From a virus, in IMG/VR virus record IMGVR_UViG_3300030102_001857, positions 1-36,848 of that record: a stretch of 36,848 nucleotides of DNA. The stretch is one strand, 5' to 3'. Below, one piece after another: positions 24,792 to 31,326 of this stretch (positions within the stretch are counted from its first letter, which is position 1; each line of letters starts with the position of its first letter). The notes under the pieces were generated by a model. The model ran no database searches. It saw nothing but the letters and a program-made list of their open reading frames with translations, and was not told the origin of the DNA. The translations under genes and the position numbers were made by a program.

Positions 24792-25121
24792 GTGAATATG
24801 GCTTATTTAAAAATTGATAAAGGTAAAGTTTTCGCAGATTCACGTTACAGGTGGGCTTATATAATTGGCAAAAATGCTAGAGCCGCCAGAAAAAACATAA
24901 AATTTAAGCATAACACACGAAGCGGAGTTGTCGGATCAGATTGGGTTAGTGGAAATAGTTGGGGAAGTCCAATACTTGCTCTTGCCCCGCCAACCGTAAA
25001 TTTTATTGAGAGATCCGGTGATTCAAGACTAGGATTAGATGTACACAAAATTGACATTTTTTCACGTTTCGGTCTTGTAAGTAGTGAAAACAGGTGGGCG
25101 GTTATACATCCACCACCATAG
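24792..25121 (+). CDS. Unknown protein encoded before the repressor, 108-109 aa
   Basis: First gene of the lysogenic transcript, starting at GTG 24792 or ATG 24798, after AAGGA. It reads MAYLKIDKGKVFADSRYRWA from the ATG; the N-terminus is basic (KNARAARKNIKFKHN) and the rest rich in Gly, Ser and Trp. No family recognised. Co-expression with the repressor in a lysogen suggests a role in lysogeny, such as superinfection exclusion or control of the repressor, but the sequence shows neither. Confidence 0.5.
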   Translation: MNMAYLKIDKGKVFADSRYRWAYIIGKNARAARKNIKFKHNTRSGVVGSDWVSGNSWGSPILALAPPTVNFIERSGDSRLGLDVHKIDIFSRFGLVSSENRWAVIHPPP

Positions 25122-25143
25122 AGTAACAAGAGTGGGGGACATT

Positions 25144-25794
25144 GTGTTCACAAGAATATACGATGTTAGAACTAAGTTAAAAGTAAAACAGGACGAATTA
25201 GCAAAATTGTCCGGCGTGAGTCAAAGCCAGATAAGCAAATATGAGAAAGGTGAAGTCACAAACCCAAGTTTTGATAAGCTAGTGCGTATAGCTGAAGCAC
25301 TTGGGGTAACAGTAGACGATCTTAAAACTAAGACCGATGATCAAGATTTTTCGCCAGTAAGACAGACCACATCAGCCGTGTTCGTTCCTTTATACCAAGG
25401 GAAAACAAAAGTGAGAGAATTGAACGATGCCCATGCAGCCCGACTAGGGTTTAATAGGTTAGCTCACCAACAAATACGGAAACCAAGCTTTTTGGAATAT
25501 TCTGATACTGCCTACGCTATGACTGTGTATGGGGATCAAATGCAGCCGCGTTATAGAGAGGGTGATATTATATATGCAGATCCACAATTAACACCACAAG
25601 TCGAGGACGATGTAGTTATCTCGTTTAAGGTGGATGGATCTTTTGTCGGTGTGGTGAGAGAGTTAGTAAATATGAACGCCAATAATATAATGTTCAAAGA
25701 CCTACAAACAGGAGAAACCAAGATGTTTTCTCTTAATGATCTATACGCTGTCCATGTGGTTGTTGGATCACAAAAATATAGACCAAATCAATAA
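25144..25794 (+). CDS. cI-type repressor with degenerate S24 domain, 216 aa
   Basis: The GTG at 25144 follows GGGGGA by 4 bases; the longer frame upstream overlaps the preceding gene. The HTH at residues 10-45 (KQDELAKLSGVSQSQISKYE) is of the Xre type. The C-terminal half aligns with LexA/S24 repressors, but the catalytic Ser region reads YGDQMQP, with Gln132 where Ser is expected, and the Lys region reads FVGVVREL, with Val in place of Lys. The self-cleaving dyad is therefore absent. It would still dimerise and repress. The matching operator dyads are at 16775, 24749 and 27045. Confidence 0.75.
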   Translation: MFTRIYDVRTKLKVKQDELAKLSGVSQSQISKYEKGEVTNPSFDKLVRIAEALGVTVDDLKTKTDDQDFSPVRQTTSAVFVPLYQGKTKVRELNDAHAARLGFNRLAHQQIRKPSFLEYSDTAYAMTVYGDQMQPRYREGDIIYADPQLTPQVEDDVVISFKVDGSFVGVVRELVNMNANNIMFKDLQTGETKMFSLNDLYAVHVVVGSQKYRPNQ

Positions 25795-25802
25795 AATCAA
25801 AT

Positions 25803-25849
25803 TGTAAAACTGGCCTGGAAATGGTAATGTTTTCTGAGGCCAGTTTACA
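25803..25849. terminator. Strong hairpin between converging repressor and integrase genes
   Basis: The arms AAACTGGCCT (25807-25816) and AGGCCAGTTT (25837-25846) pair perfectly, extended by TGTA/TACA with one bulged A, around a 20-base loop. It lies just past the repressor stop and just past the integrase stop on the other strand. T-rich DNA follows only on the minus side. Best read as a two-way terminator. Confidence 0.5.
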
Positions 25850-25870
25850 CAAACTAGCCTCACGAAAACC

Positions 25871-26983
25871 TCAGTGTAATGTTATGATGTACTCGTCTTT
25901 ATAGACATCTTCAGGGCGTATCTGGCGGTAATGTTTGTCAGTCACATCACTGCCCACCTTATGCCCAACAAGCACCTGTACATGGTCCTTGCTTTTGTTT
26001 TCATTTAAAAGCTTGTTAATGTAAAACCTACGCAAACCATGAAAACCAAACTTCTCCACATTTGCCTTAACACAGGCTTTGTGTAGGACCGATTTCAACA
26101 CATCGCTTGCTGCGAATAAATTACCCTTGGCATTGGTAAACAGCCATTGACTATCGCTAACTGATTTTAGCTGTGCCAAATCATCTTTTAGGTCTTTGCT
26201 AATTCTAACGATACGATTGCTTCCGGCGGTCTTAGTATCGCCTAGCTCGCCTCTGTCATTGCTTAGTCTAATGTGGATTTTATCACCGTCGATAGCATCC
26301 CATCGGAGAGCAAGGATCTCGCTGATCCTCATTCCATTAGCAGCGGCAAGCTTAATCATAACTTTCTTCCAATGCACGCCTGTGACGTTAAGTATGGCAA
26401 CAACTTCCTCTTCAGTTGGTGTGTAACGCTCTTGTGACTCCCGCGTTTCTAAAGGATCAAGGTCAACACAAGGATTGTGTTGCACCAAGCTTTCTTGTCG
26501 GAAAAACTTAAATATCCTACGCAAAGTTCCAACAATTGTGTTGGCATACTGTGGAGACATTCGCTTCTCTAGTTCCTTTTGGAATTTCATTACGTTTTGT
26601 GTGGTAATGTCCTCAATATCCATATTCCCGAAATGCGGTAGGATATGTTTGTTAATATGCACCAAAAGAGTTGTGCGCCTGTTAGGTCTTAGCCTACGCC
26701 CATATTTAGAGTCACTCTTAAAGTTCTCAACTCTTTCGTCTATCTCAGCTTTGTAGAGCGTAATTCGATCCACCAGAAGAGAAGATTGTTCCTTATCTAA
26801 CGTGCCATTGTATTTTAGCTTTATGTCTTGTTTTTGCGCCCAAGCTATCGGCTCCCTGCCCTTTGGTACTTGTCGCATTTTCTCAGTGTTGGTTTTCTTA
26901 TCCATATATCGGATTACGTAAGCTTGCTCACCCCTGCGTTCTCGAAGATGTAATTTAAGGTGTTTACCTTCCCATAGTGCCAT
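25871..26983 (-). CDS. int: Tyrosine integrase, 370 aa
   Basis: The start at MALWEGKHLKLHLRERRG is set by GGAGA 5 bases upstream; an ATG 5 codons earlier contains that site. An arm-binding and SAM-like N-terminal region (about 65-180) is followed by a complete catalytic set: R219 (GMRISEIL), K251 (DTKTAGSNR), H315/R318 (HGLRR), H341 (VGHKVGS) and Y352 (DKHYRQI). It joins attP to the host attB, probably the tRNA-Gly(GCC) gene. A copy of the repressor dyad lies 60 bases upstream. No excisionase is recognised. Confidence 0.9.
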   Translation of the reverse strand: MALWEGKHLKLHLRERRGEQAYVIRYMDKKTNTEKMRQVPKGREPIAWAQKQDIKLKYNGTLDKEQSSLLVDRITLYKAEIDERVENFKSDSKYGRRLRPNRRTTLLVHINKHILPHFGNMDIEDITTQNVMKFQKELEKRMSPQYANTIVGTLRRIFKFFRQESLVQHNPCVDLDPLETRESQERYTPTEEEVVAILNVTGVHWKKVMIKLAAANGMRISEILALRWDAIDGDKIHIRLSNDRGELGDTKTAGSNRIVRISKDLKDDLAQLKSVSDSQWLFTNAKGNLFAASDVLKSVLHKACVKANVEKFGFHGLRRFYINKLLNENKSKDHVQVLVGHKVGSDVTDKHYRQIRPEDVYKDEYIITLH

Positions 26984-27044
26984 ATTTTCTCCATTCATTA
27001 TTGTATCAGGTAAAGACTGTTTTACCCTTTTATCTTGTTATTCT

Positions 27045-27058
27045 ATTCATGAATGAAT
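27045..27058. promoter_or_regulatory. Repressor-type operator upstream of integrase
   Basis: ATTCA-TGAA-TGAAT, the same half-sites and 4-base spacing as at the repressor promoter (24749) and the rightward operon (16775). An imperfect copy (ATTCA-TTAT-TGTAT, 26993-27006) lies at the integrase start. This suggests integrase is under repressor control. Confidence 0.5.
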
Positions 27059-27070
27059 GGTTATGTCCAT

Positions 27071-27104
27071 AAAAAAAGAGGCGTACCCCATATGAGATAC
27101 GCCT
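27071..27104 (-). terminator. Rho-independent terminator before integrase
   Basis: On the minus strand AGGCGTA pairs with TACGCCT (27104-27098 and 27085-27079) around a 12-base loop, followed by CTTTTTTT. It should stop late leftward transcripts before they enter the integrase gene. Confidence 0.8.
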
Positions 27105-27170
27105 AACTTATTGATAACAATGTAAATTAAATTATATTCACGCAATATTCACGTTATAGGTAATATTCTT

Positions 27171-27215
27171 TTGCCAAGGTAAATGTCGTGAGTTCGAATC
27201 TCATCGCCCGCTCCA
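27171..27215 (+). other. attP core: 3' half of tRNA-Gly(GCC)
   Basis: A 45-base segment reads as the anticodon loop TTGCCAA, 3' anticodon stem GGTAA, variable loop, T-arm GTGAG-TTCGAAT-CTCAT, 3' acceptor strand CGCCCGC, discriminator T and CCA. The 5' half of the tRNA is absent, and the bases before the anticodon loop do not pair with GGTAA, so identity with the host probably begins at the loop. Integrases often use a tRNA 3' half in this way, since integration restores the host gene. It lies 188 bases upstream of the integrase start. Confidence 0.8.
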
Positions 27216-27288
27216 CTTTTTCTTTATTAAAAACAATAACTTACGCTTAGTTATTTTTGAATATTTTTGCGGTAAAATTAGAATACTC

Positions 27289-27310
27289 GTGACCAAAACA
27301 GCTTGGTCAC
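27289..27310 (-). terminator. Hairpin after endolysin gene, probable end of late operon
   Basis: GTGACCAA and TTGGTCAC are perfect 8-base arms around 6 bases, 27 bases past the endolysin stop. No clean T run follows, so it may act with the stronger terminator at 27071-27104 or protect the RNA end. Confidence 0.5.
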
Positions 27311-27336
27311 TGGATTGCATTTACTTTTCGTGACCA

Positions 27337-27975
27337 TTACTTCAGCCACTCATAGATTCTAAATGTTTGATCTGTACGCTCATCTAAATGATTATACCCG
27401 CCATTTACCTTTTTGGTGACACGTTTGCATGTGTCTTTGCTCACACCTTCGTCACAGATCTTCCAGAGCCCTCGCCGCTTGTTAAAATACCACAAGGCGC
27501 TCTCCATAGGATAGTGTGACGAGATTAGTTGTGGTTCGTCCATCACGTCCGGCAAGCGCATATCTGACGCAAACTTACGCACGTTTGCACGTCCGGTAAT
27601 TTGTAAAAATCCGCGTCCCCGAAAAATCCAACCATCATCTGTATTTACATTTCCTAATTTAGATTTTTCACTACGGTTTTTATCCATGTATACATAGTTT
27701 GCTAGTGCTCTTGGGTTTTTTGAATATGGCTTTGCATCAGCCGGAGTTTTGAAATATCTGCCAAATACTTTCATCAAAGCATCGACTGAGTAGTTTAAGT
27801 TTTCCTCAACGGCTTGAAAGTTCATGCTTTCAATACACACCTGTCCTAAGAAATGTGCAGCCTTATTCTGAGACAATTCATAATGCTTCATAATTCCTTT
27901 TGCCGTATTAGGCCCAAATTGACCATCTGGCGTACACCCACAACGCTGTTGTAAGTTGCGTAATCCTTCACTCAT
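27337..27975 (-). CDS. GH19-type endolysin, 212 aa
   Basis: The ATG at 27975 follows GGAG by 7 bases and overlaps the preceding stop by 8; the open frame continues 43 codons upstream into another gene and is not used. A short N-terminal segment (CGCTPDGQFGPNTAKGIMKH) resembles a peptidoglycan-binding core. The glycosidase has HFLGQVCIESMNF with E49 as likely acid, EENLNYSVDAL, and the FRGRGFLQITGRANVRKF signature (about 118-135). GH19 lysozymes cut the peptidoglycan glycan chains at the end of infection. No signal peptide is present, so a holin must release it. Confidence 0.8.
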   Translation of the reverse strand: MSEGLRNLQQRCGCTPDGQFGPNTAKGIMKHYELSQNKAAHFLGQVCIESMNFQAVEENLNYSVDALMKVFGRYFKTPADAKPYSKNPRALANYVYMDKNRSEKSKLGNVNTDDGWIFRGRGFLQITGRANVRKFASDMRLPDVMDEPQLISSHYPMESALWYFNKRRGLWKICDEGVSKDTCKRVTKKVNGGYNHLDERTDQTFRIYEWLK

Positions 27976-28240
27976 TATCTTTCTCCACTGGCTTACGGCC
28001 CCATTGCCGCGTGTAACCAAATTCTTCATAACTCTCAGCCCAACGGTTTTCCGTAAATGTTGCGAACCGGATGAGCATTTCGTTCTCTGTGTAAAGTTGG
28101 TCAATCCACTCAGAATTATCTTTAACCTGGGTTTCTAGATGTTCTATTCGGTGAGCCTGTTTACTCACCCAAAAGGCACCCCCCACCAACTGAACAAGCA
28201 TGGCAAGCACAAGGCCAAGAGGAAGCTTTAAATCGCTCAC
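27968..28240 (-). CDS. Single-pass membrane protein of lysis cassette (spanin-like), 90 aa
   Basis: The GTG at 28240, within GTGA overlapping the previous stop and 9 bases after GGAGAG, fits better than a TTG 30 bases earlier. MSDLKLPLGLVLAMLVQLVG gives one N-terminal membrane helix, followed by a coiled-coil region (QAHRIEHLETQVKDNSEWID) and a charged tail. Topology and place between holin and endolysin suit an inner-membrane spanin-type protein, but no outer partner with a lipobox is seen. Confidence 0.55.
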   Translation of the reverse strand: MSDLKLPLGLVLAMLVQLVGGAFWVSKQAHRIEHLETQVKDNSEWIDQLYTENEMLIRFATFTENRWAESYEEFGYTRQWGRKPVEKDNE

Positions 28241-28329
28241 CTTTTGCTCTCCAAATACAGTCTTAAACAATTAACTAGAGTGTTCAGAGACACCGCGGTA
28301 AACAACATAATCCATTGCCACATCTCCAT
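28237..28329 (-). CDS. Tiny membrane peptide in lysis cassette, 30 aa
   Basis: MEMWQWIMLFTAVSLNTLVN then a basic end (LRLYLESKR). Its ATG overlaps the holin stop as TAATG and its stop overlaps the next start as GTGA, so it is translated in series. One hydrophobic helix. It may be a small lysis regulator or an unusual translational link. Confidence 0.45.
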   Translation of the reverse strand: MEMWQWIMLFTAVSLNTLVNCLRLYLESKR

Positions 28330-28715
28330 TATTTTCTCCCGAAAAACTTAGTTGCTGAACGTACCGCAAAACTCGCGCTTACAATAACACCCAAGGTGTA
28401 TTGATAGTAGCTTGGCATTTGTTCCAAAGCTGTAAATCCTTCAGCTACAACACCTCGCCCCCACTCACCGCAAAACGCCAAAATAAGTGGGATAGAGAAC
28501 AATATTGTTAGCCACTCGTCTTTCCAAGAAGACTGAGTACCTTGCGCCATAATCTTTTCCCAATCGGCAATTGAGGTTTCTTTTGAGACAAGGATTTTTG
28601 CTTTGGCTTCGGCTTCCGTGAGCTTGAGCTTTGCGTTTGCTTGTTGAGCTTGCGTTTTGGCATTTAGCCACCCTCCCGCTAATTCAGTAATCGGCCCTAT
28701 CAATGCTTGGAGCAT
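28329..28715 (-). CDS. Holin of the 3TM family, 128 aa
   Basis: Residues 1-60 are amphipathic with an Ala/Lys/Gln-rich coiled stretch. SSWKDEWLTILFSIPLILAF starts the membrane part and QMPSYYQYTLGVIVSASFAV gives the last helix. This is the pattern of GTA_holin_3TM proteins. It would form the membrane lesion that lets the endolysin out. It overlaps the other holin-like gene by 32 bases. Confidence 0.7.
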   Translation of the reverse strand: MLQALIGPITELAGGWLNAKTQAQQANAKLKLTEAEAKAKILVSKETSIADWEKIMAQGTQSSWKDEWLTILFSIPLILAFCGEWGRGVVAEGFTALEQMPSYYQYTLGVIVSASFAVRSATKFFGRK

Positions 28716-28941
28716 GTGCGCTCACCCCTCTGTCTGTTTTTGCTTCCTTACCCAACCACACCGCGAAACAAGCTGAGAAACAGCCAAATATCACGCTGCA
28801 AAATCCTGATTGATTTAGGGTTGGATCTTCTAAACTGATCATCCAGTTTGTGACTTGGAAGCACATAATTGTAATGGCTAACATCATCAACCTGGGTAGT
28901 ATTTTAAGCTCGTCTATTACGCTTGACGTTATTTTTACCAT
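28684..28941 (-). CDS. Second holin-like membrane protein, 85 aa
   Basis: Starts MVKITSSVIDELKILPRLMM after AAGGAAA. Two membrane helices are visible, around residues 18-36 and 46-64 (SGFCSVIFGCFSACFAVWLG), with a charged C-terminus. The ELK-LPRLMM and GF-SV-G pattern occurs in marine phages next to lysis genes. It may be holin, antiholin or a partner of the 3TM protein. Confidence 0.6.
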   Translation of the reverse strand: MVKITSSVIDELKILPRLMMLAITIMCFQVTNWMISLEDPTLNQSGFCSVIFGCFSACFAVWLGKEAKTDRGVSAHAPSIDRADY

Positions 28942-29050
28942 CTGCTTTCCTTGCTATTTCAATCGCAATCTTGCGCTCACGAGTGATAACCACCACTCGC
29001 CCTTTGCTGTCATAAACAACAAACTTTCCCTTACATTCTCTGAGTTTCAA
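28904..29050 (-). CDS. Small basic protein with TTG start, 48 aa
   Basis: The frame is open from a TTG at 29050, overlapping the preceding stop by TTGA, to 28904, inside the next gene (38-base overlap). It reads MKLRECKGKFVVYDSKGRVV, then TRERKIAIEIARKA and a basic end. Short strand-turn-strand proteins of this kind occur in marine phage lysis regions. No ribosome site is visible, so translation would be by coupling. Moderate support. Confidence 0.4.
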   Translation of the reverse strand: MKLRECKGKFVVYDSKGRVVVITRERKIAIEIARKADGKNNVKRNRRA

Positions 29051-29208
29051 AGCTCTAGTTTAATGCACACAACTTTTGCTTTATCGCTTGTCACAAGAAC
29101 GCTTGCGTCCTCTTTGGCTATCTCGCAAACCTCTTGCTTGGTGTAGCTTCCAATGTGGTAGTGTTCGAACCCAGACGTTGATAACTGAACCCACAACAAA
29201 ACCCACAT
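29047..29208 (-). CDS. Small protein with hydrophobic N-terminus, 53 aa
   Basis: The ATG follows the preceding stop with no gap. MWVLLWVQLSTSGFEHYHIG is a short hydrophobic start, possibly a weak signal or anchor, followed by a compact alpha-beta part with two Cys (KQEVCEIAKEDASVLV, then KVVCIKLEL). I recognise similar 50-residue proteins in marine phage genomes; function unknown. Confidence 0.55.
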   Translation of the reverse strand: MWVLLWVQLSTSGFEHYHIGSYTKQEVCEIAKEDASVLVTSDKAKVVCIKLEL

Positions 29209-29685
29209 TCACCAACGCCCCTGCCACTTGCCTAAGAAGTAAAACAAAACAAACAAAACACCGCCACTAAGCACAAAAATAAATGCACCAATCGCAAAGT
29301 TTATTGCTGCGTCTATACGCTCTTGCTTTTTGTATAACTCTTGTTTTCGTCTACGCCGCATTTGAGCCTCAATCTGTAGAACCTCTTTCCAAGCACTCGG
29401 CCCATAGTTAAAACTGATATGGTCTTTTATCTCAGCCCTCATTTGTTCCATTTTTTTCTTGTTGGCAAAGATTTCTAATGCGGTTTCTTCATCGCTTCCT
29501 TTAAAGGTTTTTTTCCAAAAAGGTGGGTTTTTTTCACGCTCTTCTAAGTTGGTAAAATCAGAAAATGCTTTTCCCCATTGCGATAAAGTTCCCGACATTT
29601 CTTGAAGGTCTTTGCCCGTGCTAATTGCAGCTTTAAGCGTTTTATACGCTCCTGTTGCTAGGGCAACGCAACTTACTGGGTCCAT
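29209..29685 (-). CDS. Membrane-anchored protein common in marine phages, 158 aa
   Basis: MDPVSCVALATGAYKTLKAA leads into a long charged helix region (EMSGTLSQWGKAFSDFTNLE, then KMEQMRAEIKDHISFNYGPS). A basic stretch RRRRKQELYKKQERID follows, then a C-terminal membrane helix (about residues 128-150). The same size and pattern are widespread in cyanophages and other marine phages. Topology and neighbours suggest a role at lysis, or in the virion near the membrane. Confidence 0.55.
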   Translation of the reverse strand: MDPVSCVALATGAYKTLKAAISTGKDLQEMSGTLSQWGKAFSDFTNLEEREKNPPFWKKTFKGSDEETALEIFANKKKMEQMRAEIKDHISFNYGPSAWKEVLQIEAQMRRRRKQELYKKQERIDAAINFAIGAFIFVLSGGVLFVLFYFLGKWQGRW

Positions 29686-29856
29686 TTACATTCTGGTGAT
29701 TATGGTAATCAGCAATAGGATCATAGCACCCGCTGATCCAATAAGTATATTTTCTAGCCTTTTAATTCTTAGGATGGTTTCTTTCCATCTTTCTTCCAGT
29801 TGGGTTTCCACTTTTACCACCCTTTTATCTAATGAAGCTAATGTTGGCTTGCTCAT
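29686..29856 (-). CDS. Small coiled-coil plus membrane-helix protein, 56 aa
   Basis: The ATG lies 7 bases past the propeller stop. MSKPTLASLDKRVVKVETQL and RWKETILRIKRLEN form a coiled helix, followed by one membrane helix (ILIGSAGAMILLLITII). This resembles the XhlA-type layout of lysis accessory proteins. The stop is directly followed by the next ATG. Confidence 0.6.
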   Translation of the reverse strand: MSKPTLASLDKRVVKVETQLEERWKETILRIKRLENILIGSAGAMILLLITIITRM

Positions 29857-29863
29857 GGTTCAC

Positions 29864-31324
29864 CTATGTCTTTACTAATAACTCAGTTGCAGAGATAGCA
29901 GTCCCTGCCAGTACACTTGGCGTTGCAGCCGTTGTGCCTATCGTTCCATCTGTCTGTACGAAATATTGTTGTCCGGCGGTGAGGCCAGATTGCTCATCAT
30001 TTACTGCACCAATAATATCTACAGTTGCACCCTTGGTGTCAGCTACAGCGCCACCTTTGGATATACCAATATAGTTTTCTGAGGTGAGGTTGAGAGTGTT
30101 TGGCTGACGCACTACAGATACACCGTTTTGAGAAGTAGTGTGGTCACGAAAGTTAAAAATCATTTTTGAATTATCGGGATCATAAACAAGATGGAAATCA
30201 TTAGCTTCCCCATCTGTATAAGAAACAGGTGTAGTGACAGTTGCACTAGTTCCACTTATTGTCGCACTAACAAAACGAGCCACATTAGAATTTGATCCAT
30301 CTGCTCTGTACGTTATATCTACTGTGCCTGTGCTTGTATTATATGCTGCATCATGTTGAAATGAACCTGTTCCAGAATCAATAACAACAGCGGAGCCAAA
30401 TGAAATACCTGTCCCTGAAACAGTTCCGACTTTTAGAGTAGCATAATCAGAATTTCCACTGTCTCTATATACAGCAAGAGTTTTGTTATTTACTGGATCG
30501 TAAGCTATGCCAAAATGTTTACTAATATTGGCATTTATAAGTTGTGTATCACTGCCAAAACTTACACTTGTACCACTTATTGTAGCAACTCTAACTGCAA
30601 CATCTGTCGTGCTACCATCACTTCTAAGGTATGCAAGAACAAATTTATTACTGCCAGTATCATACACCATTGATTGTTGTGTACCACTTTTACTACTCTC
30701 ATACTCTGCTTCGCTTCCAAAACTTACATCTGTACCACTTATTGTACCAACTTTAGCCAATCCTTTTGCGTTATCTTTAGCATAAATAACTAAAAACTTG
30801 CCATTATCAGGATCATACACGCAAGTTCGATGCCCAAAGCCAGTATTTATACTTGTTTGTACAGTAACCTCAGTGCCAAAACTAATAGAATTATCAGAAG
30901 AATTAACCGTAGCAACTCTAGCAAATACAGTGCTACTTGAACGATATGCTATTAAAAATTTTCCATTTGCTGTATCAAAATCAAGCGAGATGCTGTACGA
31001 GGAAGATGATTTAAATGTAGCTTGCGATCCAAATGTAATAGTATTATCACTATTAACTGTTCCTACAATAGCTTTACCTCTAGCACTATGATTAAGGTCT
31101 GTAAAAGCTACAACTAATCTGTTATTGGTGATATCGTATGCTGCTGCTAGAGGCTCAGGTGAACCACTTTCAAACTCCTGTTGCGCTCCAAACGATGCAG
31201 GTAAACCCGATATAGTACTCACAGTCCCATCAGCATTAACAATCACTGGCTTACCGCTTGGCAGTGTGCCACTGGCTATCGCTTTTAACTCACCACTCTC
31301 TTCAGCCCCTATACGTTTTAACAT
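29864..31324 (-). CDS. Seven-bladed beta-propeller virion protein, copy A, 486 aa
   Basis: An N-terminal module (IASGTLPSGKPVIVNADGTV) is followed by seven repeats of about 50 residues with the core YD-x-x-NNK-x-x-AY and TISGT-x-(V/I)SFGS, then a 70-residue C-terminal domain from LTSENYIGIS through LTAGQQYFVQTDGTIG. The seventh repeat lacks its last strand, and the N-terminal strand PASFGAQQEFES matches that part, so the ring closes in the velcro way of beta-propellers. Repeats are more diverged than in the other two copies. Likely a tail-fibre-tip or spike protein that binds a cell-surface ligand. Confidence 0.6.
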   Translation of the reverse strand: MLKRIGAEESGELKAIASGTLPSGKPVIVNADGTVSTISGLPASFGAQQEFESGSPEPLAAAYDITNNRLVVAFTDLNHSARGKAIVGTVNSDNTITFGSQATFKSSSSYSISLDFDTANGKFLIAYRSSSTVFARVATVNSSDNSISFGTEVTVQTSINTGFGHRTCVYDPDNGKFLVIYAKDNAKGLAKVGTISGTDVSFGSEAEYESSKSGTQQSMVYDTGSNKFVLAYLRSDGSTTDVAVRVATISGTSVSFGSDTQLINANISKHFGIAYDPVNNKTLAVYRDSGNSDYATLKVGTVSGTGISFGSAVVIDSGTGSFQHDAAYNTSTGTVDITYRADGSNSNVARFVSATISGTSATVTTPVSYTDGEANDFHLVYDPDNSKMIFNFRDHTTSQNGVSVVRQPNTLNLTSENYIGISKGGAVADTKGATVDIIGAVNDEQSGLTAGQQYFVQTDGTIGTTAATPSVLAGTAISATELLVKT

Positions 31325-31326
31325 GT

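Noticed and set aside
25084-25143. Longer repressor start
   Set aside because: It overlaps the preceding gene and adds a His-rich segment unlike repressor N-termini; the GTG at 25144 has a ribosome site.
27171-27215. A complete tRNA gene
   Set aside because: Only the 3' half is present; the preceding bases do not form a D-arm or acceptor 5' strand.
27976-28104. N-terminal extension of the endolysin
   Set aside because: It overlaps the spanin-like gene; the internal ATG has a good ribosome site and stop-start overlap.
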